A DNA stretch of 64,000 bases from Heterobasidion occidentale (taxonomy: Eukaryota; Basidiomycota; Agaricomycetes; Russulales; Bondarzewiaceae): positions 3,038,001 to 3,102,000 of the forward strand of contig JBCAQO010000008.1 of the NCBI GenBank assembly GCA_039111635.1. Reading direction: 5' to 3'. The position numbers and the translations under genes are program-made. Position 1 is the first letter of the stretch. Each line of letters begins with the position of its first letter. A model generated the notes under the pieces. The model did not search any database, was not told the origin of the DNA, and worked only from the letters and a program-made list of their open reading frames with translations. This document shows, in pieces, positions 22,357-33,780 of the stretch.

Positions 22357-22600
22357 ACAACAACAGGCGGACTAACGAGAGAAGACTCACGGATGGGGCA
22401 CGTGAATAGTCGGGTCTTCCATGAGGTCTTTACACTGGAGCATGGAGTGAAGGGAGTGGACAGTGGACAAGCCATTAGCAGGGAGGGTTGAAAAGGGAAA
22501 AATGAGAGGGACCTCATCGTCTCAGCCTGACAGCTCAGGATCCAAACAAAGGTAAGTTTCGGTTCGGAAATAGGAGCACCGACCAAAATTTCGACAGCAC

Positions 22601-23440
22601 TTAGCTCCATGCCTCCCCTGTCATCTCATTTAGTGACCCGTCGACGTGCTCCTCATCCGATATCTGGCGCGCAAACGTCCTGCGAACGAGTTTCAGACAA
22701 ATATCGTAAGCCTCTGCGGCACGCTCTGTTTGGCGCCCAGAATCAGACCCCGCTCGCGCGTCAGCGCTGCGCCGCGAAATCTGACTCGGCGCTCGACGCA
22801 ACAGTGCGGCAGCTTCATGATTCGCCAGTCTCCGTGGCTGACCCTACACAGAAAACAATCGTTTAGGCTTTACCTGCCAGGCAGATTATGCACCCCTCTC
22901 TGTGTAAAGACGTGGATGTGCATCGTACCCTTCATCCCCTTCTCCATATTCACGAACAGTCCTCGCCTGACACCTTTCTTGCGATCCGTGCGTAAAAGCC
23001 TGCAATCTTCGGCGATCTCGAGCAGGGGGCTATCACGCTCTTCTGAATTCCCCTCAGTCCCGCTTCTGAGGTCGTGCACAAAGCTGTGGGCGTCATGTCG
23101 GACGAGCAAACTTCGTTCGTATGTCACATACTGATCCAAAGGGGCTATTGCACAACCATGCGTGTGCGGCGGCGCTACACAAGGATAGGCGGTAGCATCC
23201 CATATGAGGATGAGCCTGGGATGGCTGCCATCAATTTCAAGGCAGATGCCTTGTACAATGACATGGATGAAACCCTCTGGTGCCTTGCTGTGCTCCCAAT
23301 GCCCATGGGCGATGGCGATGGCGGTGGCAGTGGCCCAGTAGCTGATTGTGAGCTGCGATTCTCCTATCCAAGATGGCCCGCTGACTCGTTCTTTAGTCCA
23401 CCCTCGTAGGGGGCTGATATCACCCGACCTGAGGCGCACA
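22601..23440 (-). CDS. hypothetical protein, weak support
   Basis: A 189-codon open frame (23439-22870) without low-complexity bias contains LLVRHDAHSFVHDLRSGTEG and CRLLRTDRKKGVRRGLFVNM. It may continue across a very short intron (about 22872-22843; GTAAAG...GTGTAG) into a coding-like segment with RRLANHEAAALLRRA and AYDICLKLVRRTFARQI, ending at 22601. No family was recognised. Part of its splice-junction region is duplicated at 25375-25410. It could equally be a gene fragment. Confidence 0.3.
22827..22864. repeat. dispersed repeat, copy A
   Basis: TCTCCGTGGCTGACC, then one variable base, then TACACAGAAAACA and TCGTT, also found at 25375-25410 with two changes. On the minus strand it carries a polypyrimidine tract and an AG that could be a splice acceptor. 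Confidence 0.75.
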
Positions 23441-25025
23441 TACGGTAGGTGTCATCAACATCTCGCTAAACCGCCGTGCGTCTCACTAGGAAAATGTGTT
23501 TGCGCGTTCCGGCGTGTCTCGTAACGTGACGCCGAGGTTGCACAGTGAGAATGCGTGCCTGCTGACCGTGCATAATGGGCTGAGAAGCGTGTCGTGGAAC
23601 GCTGGACTCGGATTCACGAACGCATTGTTCACGCGAGCTACGTGTGGGTGCTGTAGGGGTCGAGCTACTCGTTGAGGATCAGTGTACTTTCGTCACACGC
23701 ACGCATGATGGTTTGCTTCCGCTATTGAACTTGCCTCTTTTTTTATATTTCTCCCATCCACCCCCGTTCCCGTTAATTCCTCTCTTCACGATCCTGTATG
23801 GACTGGGGCTGCAAGTTTTTTTTTGCCGTGGTAGCCGAGCGCACGCCGGTGATCAGACGGGTTGTAGGTGCGGGCAAGGATATATAAACAAACACAGAAA
23901 GAAAATGCTCGTAAGGTTCAGAAACGAAAGTCAATAAACAGATATGAATATGGCCCAGAATCAGGCGTCCAGTTGCAGAAATGGAGAAGAAAAACACGAC
24001 GGAGAACACCTACTCACGGACAATATTTTCAAGATGCTCCAAATCTCTAGGAGATGGATGATATTTACTTTCGCAAGGAAGGTTCAACGGGAAAAATGAT
24101 GAGGAGAGGAAGGGGAAAAACGCACTTTCTCTTCAAGCCGCCTTACAATGCTCTGCACGAGCGCACATAGCGAGCCGGCGGCGGACATCCCCACGAAGGT
24201 GTCGCGCGCATGAGGCACTGCCTAGATTGCAAGAGCATTAGTCCCTGCTTCTTATAGTGGGCTGTCGCATGAATATCTAGAAGTAAAAGAGTCAGTACGC
24301 GTGTGTATGGGATACAATCGTGCGGGTAACGGCATGCAAATGGTAGGCATCGCGCAAGGTGGAGTGAAAAAGAGGGAAGGTGGGCGTACATAGGCCTTAA
24401 TACAATCGACTCATGAATTGACGCGCTTCACCATGTACATGAAATTTTTCTGGGAGATGAGGGCTTCGACGGGGTCAAGGCGGGCGCATCTTGCAGCTGG
24501 TGGAGAGCATAGTGAATCATATACTCATCAGCTTACAGCAAACGCGCCGAGGGCAATATGAAAGGACCATAGGAGAAAATAGAAAAGCGAGGGGAGAAAA
24601 CGCGAGCGGAGAGTGAATGACGCACCTGTTCATTCAACGACATCTCGTACGTCTTATTATTCGCCCTCCTCCATGCGCCTCCTGTCTTCGGTCCTATCTA
24701 CATCCCCCTCTCTTATATTCGAGCACATAGGTCGAGATTTGGGCGAAAATGAGCCCTCTACCTGTGGACGACGGCGTGGTTGAGGGTAATATGTCGCTTG
24801 TAGATTCGCTCGAGCGTATCAAAGGGTCTGGCTTTGTTCTGACGGAAAATCCAAACAATAAACGGGTGAGCGGACTGAAAACTGGAAGGAAAAGCAAGTG
24901 CGCAGCGTACATTGAATGTGATCCAGGGTTCTCGGAGGCACTCGGCTGAACTTCGCCCAAGTGCCTCAGAGCCTCTCTCTGCTTGACGGTGATCTTTGCG
25001 TAGTTGCGGCCATCGTCTTGCACGT
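23441..25025. other. no supported gene
   Basis: Short frames only. At 24860-24760 a minus-strand segment (PFDTLERIYKRHITLN) looks coding, and at 25000-24900 a minus-strand segment (YAKITVKQREALRHLG) follows a plausible exon pattern. They may be exons of an unrecognised gene or gene fragment between 25155 and 24694. I could not assemble it with confidence. Confidence 0.4.
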
Positions 25026-25160
25026 CGGAACGTGGGGGAGTGTGACGGGACGTCACCTCGACGCTCAACGCAGCCGGCCCGCTGACGCCCATTGCCGGAC
25101 CAGCTTCCGCGAACCTTTTGCTCCTCTCTCTGCGCACACCAAGGCCTGCGCTCATGGAGA
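25026..25160. repeat. dispersed repeat, copy A (second family)
   Basis: CGGAACGTGGGGGAGTG plus TGACGGGACGTCACCT, then an ACCTTTTGC word and TGCGCACACCAAGGCC. All three occur in the same order at 33627-33780 with a few substitutions and indels. The GACGTCAC core is palindromic. Confidence 0.65.
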
Positions 25161-25374
25161 TTCTGGCGCAGGGCTGGAGGCGAGTTGTTTCGGTACCGGA
25201 GGGGATCTCAGGGAATCGCGAAGGGCAAGGCGGTCGCGACGTGTCGGTGGTTGTGCATCCTCTTTCGAGTTGGCTCGATCAGAACGTGAACGAGATCAAG
25301 GACCGGTTCCTCGCCTTGCTCGATGTTATCTGGAGAGTGCAACTGCGGTGCATCGACTCTCCGCCCGTTACTTG

Positions 25375-25410
25375 GTCTCCGTGGCTGACCTTACACAGAA
25401 AACAGTCGTT
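25375..25410. repeat. dispersed repeat, copy B
   Basis: Second copy of the 22827-22864 segment. Here the minus-strand acceptor-like TGTAG reads TGTAAG. The sequences beyond the repeat differ. Confidence 0.7.
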
Positions 25411-25489
25411 ATGTGTATACCCGTTACTAAATCTCGTCCGGTCCACCACGCGTTCCTCGCGCGCGATTGTCGCTGACGAGGAAGAATGA

Positions 25490-27344
25490 TGCCTCACCCG
25501 AGCCCACACCGATGCAGACTATCGCTGATGATCTCCTGCGCTCTTTTGTATCGGCCGTTCCTCGTTGGACATCGTGCGCCTCCTCCGCGCTTGCGGCCTT
25601 CTGCTCCCAGGTCGATCCCTGTTCCCTCCCTCGTTAGCACTCCGCTCCCAGGAGCACATCGCATCCGTCACCCACCATTACACCGCACTCTCCTCAGAAC
25701 GAGGCCAGAGGCTCTCTCCACCTTCCCCTCCAGCTCTCGGGGAACATCTTCCCGCCCAAGAGCGCCAAGAGTAGCCCCGTCAGCAGGCGAGCGTCTCTTC
25801 TTTCCCCTTTTTTTCTGGCCCTGTACTACGCTCAAGCGCTCGGTTCCGCGGCCCTTTTCGCCATCTCGAATGACCATACATGCAATGCGCCTTTTCGACA
25901 GGCCCCATTAGGCTCCATTCCTCGCTACGAAGAATGAAGACGAAGCCCGTCGATTAACTGTCAGACATAAACGTGCCAGGGCCGATGTTGGGTCTGAGGA
26001 CTCTACGATTTCGAGGGGCGTTTCAATCAAGGAGAATATGAGACAGCGATGAAAACGCAAAAAGAGTACGTGATCGAAGCTCGTATAATGCTGAAGCGCT
26101 GAATGTTTCATAGCCTCGCGTGTCCAATCATCTCGGCCGACCCCAGCCGATGCAATTCGCTGTCTTCTGTACGCCGTGAATCATCGCGTGAAAACTTCCG
26201 CGCGCCTTTCCTCGTTGGCTTCGTCAACATTTCCGCCCGCCTCCAAGGTTTGACATTGAGTGTTGATAGAACCTGTCTCTCGCATCACCTCGCGTACACT
26301 CATCCTTGAGTCGTCCTGTGCCCAAATGCGATGCAGTGACACCATCTACGTTGGCCGTTGTCCTGTCGCTGTCGAGTCCGAGAAAGCGTGACGTGACGCG
26401 TCTGAGCGATGCTGTTCCCCTCGACAACCATCTCCTCGCGCATCCGCCTGATCCTGTCCCAGTATAATCACCATCCGACCTCTTCCTTCTTTTCCCTCGC
26501 AAGTGACAAGGTCCGCCTCTTCCCTACCCTGCTTCACTAACCGTTACCTTTACTAGGGTCTCTATGTATGCGCCTTCTGGCATTCTGAATTGCATGCGAG
26601 CCCTCGTGCTGAAATTACCCTCTCGCTACTAATCGTCTTCTTCATCGTTATAGACGCGTCTTGCAACACAAGAACAATATTCCGGAGATCCCCTTCCGAC
26701 GGGCTCCTGACGGTGTCTCACCGTGCTCGTGGATCATAACTCGTTGCTTCGCAATTGAGAAACGAGACTCCATTGCGAGCGCACTGGCCATCCGGCGGTG
26801 AGGATGGGCCCTCATGAACGAGACGTCAGTGAGCTCTCAGGACATCTATATATTTTGTACGTTTGAATATCAAATCGCTTCCACACATCCTCAATCCTTG
26901 TCTGTAACCGATCGCAATCTCTCTATTAGTCTCAGAGAATAGCCTTGACTTCACAGCCTTCGTGCCTCTCAGCTCTGTGCAGGCTGGCACACACATACAT
27001 GCACGGGCGCGCACATCTGTCTCCGAATGTACACTCATCTAGAGCATCTCATCGCAAGCAATTATACTGATTGTAGTCTTAGGGTCGACCTCGAGAGTGT
27101 GCCCCAACACTTGTTCTCGACATTTTACATGGCGACTTGCGAATATTGACAAATTGCCTGTCGCGAACTAGGAACATTAACTTAGGTAGTGCATACCCAT
27201 CTCTGGATAGCAAATGAAATCGTGGATGGAGCGGTTTCATTTCGGATTGCAGACAGTGTCTATGGGCAAGTCAAATGCAGCCAGAATGGTAAGTACGAGT
27301 AATATGGATGGACTAACAGTATCTGGGCCCAGTATCTGATACGA
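25490..27344. other. no supported gene
   Basis: Open frames are short, C/T-rich on the plus strand (many Ser/Pro/Arg codons) and without domain character. No RNA gene or clear mobile element was seen. Confidence 0.5.
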
Positions 27345-28180
27345 TGTCGACCACAACCTCAGCGAGCGGGGACATGCCAAACCAGCGCACACTAGACTCA
27401 CGTTCTGCATTCAAGACCACGATATTAGCGAGCGGGGTCACGCACGATCCGTACAGACGCAGGACGCACATTCTGTGTTCAAGGCAGCATCGGCGACGAC
27501 ATCAGCGGACAGCACTATTCACGATCAGTGCCGATGCAGTACTCACTTGCTGCATTTGAGGCGGCATCAACAACAGCATCAGCAAGCGGGATCACGCGAG
27601 ATCAGTCCCGATATAGGACCGACTTTCTGTGTTCAAGGAGGCAGTGAAGATGGCATCAGCGGGCGGGATCACGCACAATTAGTGAGGATGGAGGCCTCAC
27701 TTGCTACATTCGAAGCAGCATCTATGACAGCATCAGATCATGCACGATCAGTGCCGATGTAGGACTTGCATACTGCGTTCGGGGCCGGCATTGACGACGG
27801 CATCAGCAGGCAAGACCAGTGCACAATGAGTGCCGATGTAGGACTCACCCACTGTATTCAGGGCAGCATCAACGACGGCATCAGCAGGCGAGACATGTAG
27901 GATCTATGCCGATACAAGACTCACATCCTGCATTCGAGGCAGCAGCACCGATGCCGCTAATGGGTGGGATCATGTGCGCTCAGTGCCGAAGCAGGACTCA
28001 CATCCTGCGTTCGAGACAGCATCGCGATGCCATCAGTGGGCAGGACCATGTACGATCAGTTCCGATGCAGGACTCGCCAGCTGTATTCGAGGCAGCATTG
28101 ACGACGCCATCAGCGGGCTGGCGTATGTAGGATTGGTTCCGATGTAGGTCTCGCTCGTTGTGTTCGAGGGACGCTAAACC
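27345..28180. repeat. minisatellite, about 77-bp unit, about 11 degenerate copies
   Basis: Each unit carries a variant of GATCAGTGCCGATGCAGG, ACTCACATCCTGC, ATTCGAGGCAGCATC, GACGACGGCATCAGC and GGGCGGGATCACGCAC. Unit starts near 27520, 27600, 27675, 27750, 27825, 27905, 27980, 28050 and 28130 show a 70-80 bp period; earlier, more diverged units begin near 27345. Copies differ by substitutions and small indels, so the reading frame is not kept and the array is unlikely to be coding. Confidence 0.85.
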
Positions 28181-28199
28181 TAGAATCACATTAAGAAGT

Positions 28200-28700
28200 T
28201 CATCGCCAGGACGCGAGTCGGTCACCAATACCATATCGCGTGCAACTAGTGGGCAATTCTTTTTTCCCTAGCTCGCCTCTCGATAAATGAGCGGATGTAC
28301 TCGACACGAAGCGGACTGGCTTCGCCAGATTCTGCCCTGTCGATGCCACGAGAATCGTGAAAGACAAACACCGAGTTATTTGGGTACGTTATTTCGTACT
28401 CGATTTTGCTCAACCCCCGATATATCGGAAGTAGACGATGAGATGTCCACGTTGACTAGGGGAATAATGACCGTCAGACGCACCTCAACGCCTGGCGTTA
28501 GGAGCGCTGGATCATCTTGAGATTTTTGAGTTGATAAGCTGCATGACATATGGGAAAGGTGACTCATACCACCAACTCCCCCGAGCTCTCGTCACGAATA
28601 TCTGGCTTGACCCCGACCTCGCTCCCTGTCGTATTCTCAGGATCGTGGGCTTTCCGGCATTCCTTCTACCTACGATCAATGCCCGAAAGCGGGGGCACAA
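28200..28700 (-). pseudogene. P-loop GTPase (fungal G-domain protein) remnant
   Basis: The minus strand begins MCPRFRALIVGRRNAGK (28700-28650), the G1/P-loop of a G-domain family common in basidiomycetes. The residue after Lys is Pro where Ser or Thr is needed. A frame change then gives NTTGSEVGVKPDIRDESSGELV. After an intron, YEITYPNNSVFVFHDSRG (G3, DxxG; about 28395-28340) and EYIRSFIERRAREKRIAH follow. The frame then meets TAG (28248-28246), where the family usually continues, and the sequence carries on as LHAIWYW before a second stop. No G4/G5 region is seen. The gene is broken at several points and abuts the minisatellite. Confidence 0.75.
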
Positions 28701-28911
28701 TGCTCTCCTCCGGTGAGACGTCTATGGGTGGGGGCTGTCTCTGTAGTTTGTAGTAAAGTTTGAATCAACGTGCGTGCTGCTGTTTCTGCCTGTCGTAACA
28801 CAGTTCATTATAGCTCAAGTGCTCTGGAATGATCACTGCCTTGCTGATCGCAAAACCAATAAGACTTTCACCGTACGACTTAGAAATACCAGTACTGGAC
28901 TCCACTCTACC

Positions 28912-29212
28912 ATGTCTCAAAACCAAACCAGATTTGAGAAGGAGCTCAAGTCTACTGTCGAAGAGGTCCTACAAGTGAGTTGCCGACCTCGCACTGTCTA
29001 TAGTGATGTTATCTGCGCTCTCTCGTGCGCGTCCAGGCCCGCACCTTGGTCTTAAGGAGGGTGCATCCGGTCCTTGTTCCTCGTTTCAGAGGCAAATTGA
29101 CCGATGGGTCATTCTTTTAGATCGATGTTGGGAGAAATATCGTCTAATCAGCGCGATCTTTGAGGTTGAGCACACGCAGCCGAAGTTTGCAAAGGGCAAG
29201 AGGGCGCGCTAA
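28912..29212 (+). CDS. small hypothetical protein, two exons
   Basis: Exon 1 (28912-28974) encodes MSQNQTRFEKELKSTVEEVLQ. It ends at GTGAGT and joins in phase to exon 2 (29090-29212), which starts RQIDRWVILLDRCWEKY and ends with a basic tail (KFAKGKRAR). The product would be 61 residues. The charged, helical character and in-phase splice support it; no family was recognised. It could also be the last part of a larger gene. Confidence 0.35.
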
Positions 29213-29748
29213 GCTCGGTCAAACTGCCACCCGATGTTCCGATGAACGTACCTGATTCCATACGTATATGTGCGCCATCCTGACATCTCTGGGTTTTCAC
29301 CTGTCGTCTTCGGCCTCACCTGACTGGAGACAACTGTGTGGACGAACGTGAATTGATTGACCTTTCATCCTTGGACTTTGGGTGTGGGCTCTCACATTTT
29401 CCATTCACCGTGCATGTATAGAGTACCGAGACAGCTTCATGCTAAACAGTGGATGTACGCAGCTTGAAAGACTTTGCCCGAAACTTTGCGAACCTAGTGA
29501 TTTATCAATTTACCTTTACAAGTGTTCAATGTTCGGCCCTTCTCGACATTTCTTAGACCCAGAGGTGAATGCCCTACATCAAATATCAACTTCCCTGATC
29601 ACAGATACGTGCATAACTCCTTTTCGATGCAGCAAACCATTTCGCAAATCATGACGGCCAAGGGATTTCTATGCTTGAATAAATTTCATCCTTTCCTCTA
29701 AGTTCCGTAGTCAAGAACATCTGTTTCCTCGCTGTACAGACTGTCATC

Positions 29749-31993
29749 TCACTTAGTCTTTGCAACACAGCAAGAACAATTCAGGATGTCGACGAATGGC
29801 TCGCGAATCGACAGACTCACTAGAATGTCTGGATTGCCATGTTCCTTCTCCTGCATGGCAGTCCTCCAAATACCGTACGACACTTCATCATCACCGTCAC
29901 CTCCGCGTGATTCGACGCGTAAGCGTTGTTCACCGTGTCCTTCGTCGAACAAATCGAGTGCTGTGGTTTGTAGAGATAGCTCCACCTGTTCAGCCGCGGG
30001 TGTCGAAGGGGGAAATAAGGCCATCGCGAGGGGACTGGTAAGGCGAAGTTGGACAAGCTCAAGCTCGGATATCGACTTCCCCTCTGTGCCGTAGCCACTT
30101 GCTTGTACCCGCGACCCTCGCGAGACGAGAGAAGTACCAAGAATGAGAAATAGCGCAATTGCCGCATACATATACAGCAATGCGAGGAAAAGCACGACTG
30201 GCCAAAATGGATACCGTCCGAGGACCTGTTCGCGTAGCACGCTTTGTCTGAGCGCTGGCTGTGTCTCGTTCGTGATGACAGCGGCCGAGCCAATGGCCAG
30301 ACGAGCAAGATCCTGAGACAAGAACGCCATGACGGAGTCGCTGCTGTTATCGCTGAAGGCGCGGCCCTCGATGTTTGCGATCAAGCGCACTGCGTAGTGG
30401 CCTAGGCGCGTTGGCCCCGCAAGCCCTTCTGAGAGACCAGTGTTGGAGAGTACTTCGTCGGTAGATGTGTAGGTACCGTTTCGGTACGAAAGGGTGACAT
30501 TGTAGAATGAGAGTGAGCAGTTAGTGAGCATGTTCGCCAGGTTGCTGCCACTCGACGCGAAGACTGCGTCCGACATTTTGTGGGATCCCATTGGAGTGTC
30601 CCCGCTTGATCGCCATATGAACTGAAGCCATATGGAATACATGTTCCTAGAATTAGCGTTATATATATCTGGGGATTCGTTCACAGCATCTGACGAAATG
30701 ACGTGGGAGCAATTGTCACAGTTGGATGTCTGAATATACACCCGGCCTTCCCCAGAGTCGATGTTGGTGGTGCCCCCCAGCCCGTAGTTGACCACGACGA
30801 ATGACTCTGGAAAGCCAGGACACGTCACGTTCCCGACAGTAGTGCACGAGGGCGTCACCGATTGGCATGATGCCCTCGCGCCGAACGTGATCATGTCGAA
30901 GGAGAGCAGCTGCGGTACAGGAGTCGTGACAAGCACTGCGAGGTCGGACGCGTTAGCCAGCGTGATTGCACGCAAAGAGTCCGAACTATTCGACGCTACA
31001 AGCATCCCAGGGGACAGGTCATCGACAGATCCGGTTCCCCAGTATCCCGCCGAGTACATGCAGTTGTAGATGGGAGGGTCAGGAACGGGCGGACACCATG
31101 ACTGTACCACGCTGTAATCTCCTAGAATGTTAGACAGTATCTCTGATGGGACAAAAACAGTGGAAGTGACAGAGTGCAGCCAAAGGTCGATACCACTGAG
31201 GATGAATGTGCTGAGATACTAGCCTAAGTTTAAGAAAAGATGACTTACTTAATTGTATGAGACAGAACGAACATAAATAGAGCGACGACGAAGGCCTCCA
31301 GCAGCATAGACACTGATTTGGCACGACCGGTTGACTTTCGACATAGATACTTGGTAGATCTGAGGAGCGACATCACACCCGACGCACTAATAGCTCTACA
31401 GTGAGAGATCTGATGCTTCGAGGAAACAGAGGCACACGTACTGTAGCGGGGTCGGTAGATTACCATTTTGAGCGCCCTCATCTCGGCGGACCTGATCCAG
31501 CTAGACATGAGCAATGCGGAAGGCATAGAACGTCATCAAGGTAGGCGTCGTGATAGAGAGCACCGTTGACTGCACAGCGTTTGGGCTTAGTCTCGTCGTG
31601 CGATCCTAATCAAGCAGAAAGACTCACAGCAGCGGATGATATGGTCAAACCTATCAAGCGCCCTGAGCGTAGCCCACCGTCCGTTCTCTCTCCCTCGTCT
31701 AACAAAAAAAAACCTTGGTGCCATGAATCTGTTAATGTCCTGTGCGTAAGGATCCAGACAAGAAATACAGAAGCGATGCCGCCAGTAAGAAGAATCACGA
31801 TGAGAGCGGGCAAGACTACGCCGATATTGAGATGGTGGAGTGTAGATTCTGAATGATCAACTGGTTTCGGCTCATCATTGAGTTCAATATGAGAGGAACG
31901 CCGATCTGAGAGATCATAGGGATCGTAGAGCTCTGTGTTGTCCCTGTCGAAGTCGAGGTTTTCAAGAGGCTTTACGGAGAGAAGGGGGGTCAT
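29749..31993 (-). CDS. glycosylated membrane protein of unknown function, possibly disrupted
   Basis: The start at 31993 (MTPLLSVKPLENLDF) precedes a first membrane segment (GVVLPALIVILLTGGIASVF) and a soluble loop. A second hydrophobic stretch follows (LLEAFVVALFMFVLSHTI, about 31300-31250). The large exon 31110-29749 encodes an extracellular domain rich in Cys and N-glycosylation sites (NCDNCSH, NCSLSFYNVT), a membrane segment (YPFWPVVLFLALLYMYAAIA, about 30210-30140) and a cytoplasmic tail. The plan resembles large transmembrane proteins of unknown function common in Agaricomycetes. Around 31530-31450 the expected frame (FRIA ... NGNLPTPLQ) contains a stop, while the matching stretch (SSWIRSAEM) lies in another frame. 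There may be two compensating indels, an unseen small intron, or decay. Confidence 0.65.
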
Positions 31994-33626
31994 GGTCAAC
32001 GAACTCGAACCGTTTCGTGATTCACTTGTTATGAGGGTAACGAGTGGGCAACGGCGTGGCAATAACACCGAACTTGGATACTATGCTCAGGTCAGCACTG
32101 CGACTTATATGAGTGCCAAGTGAGCCGCCGAAGGTGTAGATGGGATCACCTAAAGCAAACATCCTTGAGAAACCTTCGCGGGACTACTGTGGACGAAGCA
32201 GATCAGCTGATGAGCCATTTGAGGACGAAAGACAGCGGAAAGAGCTGCTATCAAGCGAAATCCAAATTTTTGTAGCGATAGCTGCATGAGCAGGCTTTCA
32301 CGGCTTTGGATACTCACATGAGATTACAACCGTGGAAAGTTATACGAAGACGAACGATTTTCTTGAGTACATTGGCGCGCCCGATCCCGGAGTGGGAAAG
32401 AGCTCGACCGGCTCTAGGTACAGCAAATTTGAAGGTCATCTCTTTGACTCTGGAGAACAGAACGGACGTGTGATGGCCGGGCGGAGTCGTGAAGTAGGCG
32501 TATGACCGTTGACCCGAAATCTGTTTTGAAGACGGACCAGGACGGACCCGTGTTGAGGCCTTGAGGGCTTCGAGCAAGCTCGCGACGCACGTGGAAACAC
32601 GGAGAACCCGGGGTCTGCGACCGACTGGGCTCACTCTTTCGGACCACTTTCCCATCGCCAAACAACGTACTATGCACTCGTATAGTCCTCAACACTCTGC
32701 CCGTCCTTTGGCCCACCCAACAGTGACTACCCTCTCGAACCATCTCCACCACTATGCCGCGCGCGACGAAGGACGAAACAACCTTGGACAAGTTTGACGG
32801 GCTGCTGTGGTTCGAGGGCTGGGCCCTCGGAAACGGGATGGGGACTGCGAGGCTGTGGAGCTGTGGATAGCGCACTGGAGAACACGGAGGAGAGACATTG
32901 GATTTCGAGGTTAGTGTCCAGATCCACCTTTCGGGCTTGCGCATAAGCTCGTTCGCATAGAGACTTGTATCGAGATGTTGGCAATATTATCGTCATTGAT
33001 GCCAGTAGGTCTCAATGCACGTCATGATATTTTCATCTTGGAGGAATGAGGCGCGCGTACGGTGTTAGGACCGCCATAACGATATCATAGAAGCCTGGCT
33101 CGCATCACCCTTCGCAGGGATTGCTCATTCGTACCCCGCCCACAAGCTCGTGCTTTCATACATGCTGATCTTGGATCTCATCAACTTCATGCGCCTACCA
33201 CAGTCGATTATGCGGTGGAAATCGTACAGGATTAGTGAGTACAAACTGTGGACTTAATACAGCTGTCGCGAACATAAGCCTCGTATGCGTTCCATAGTGC
33301 ATGTCTCCTATCAAACGTTGACTGACACGTTTTACGCACATTCTACATCCCCAGGTGGAGTCAAATGAAGCGACTCAGCTCTTTCCAGCGCCGCTCTACC
33401 ACTTATCCATTTCCCGTCAATCCCCCACTCTCGAATCAGGTAACCGCGAAAGAATTTAGCACGCACGATCCTCTCCTCATGGCTCTGTATTGGGAGTGAC
33501 TCGGCAGGAGTACGACGGTTGAGCCCGCCTACATAGCGCACCACCTCCAAGTCGATCGACTTACCTCGCTGCGGCCCTTGGTTGTCTTCCTACCACTACA
33601 TCGTGCACGTCACATTGGCCTTCAGC
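31994..33626. other. no supported gene
   Basis: This includes the upstream region of the membrane-protein gene. Several open frames overlap on both strands without domain character. A minus-strand stretch at 33550-33340 (RRTPAESLPIQSHEERIVRAKFFRGYLI) could be an isolated exon, but nothing joins to it. Confidence 0.45.
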
Positions 33627-33780
33627 TCGGAGCGTGGAGGAGAGTGACGTGACGTCACCTCCCTGTGGTCTCCCTCCTCTTCTCTCTTCGACGCGCTGAT
33701 CACCGACACGCTCAGAGCTCCAGGGACCTTTTGCCGCACTACACACTCATTGCGCACACCAAGGCCCTCCTGGCATGGGG
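33627..33780. repeat. dispersed repeat, copy B (second family)
   Basis: CGGAGCGTGGAGGAGAG plus TGACGTGACGTCACCT, then ACCTTTTGC and TGCGCACACCAAGGCC, in the same order as at 25026-25160. The first 33 bases differ at four positions. Both copies sit in gene-poor DNA. Confidence 0.65.

Noticed and set aside
25486..25911. 141-residue plus-strand protein
   Set aside because: Extreme Pro/Ser/Arg composition from C/T-rich DNA, with no start context, domain or partner exons.
27344..28130. Repeat protein encoded by the minisatellite
   Set aside because: The unit length varies and the frame is lost between units; no single frame runs through the array.
32414..32944. 176-residue minus-strand protein
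   Set aside because: It overlaps other open frames, is low in hydrophobic order, has no domain, and no splice-linked neighbour fits.
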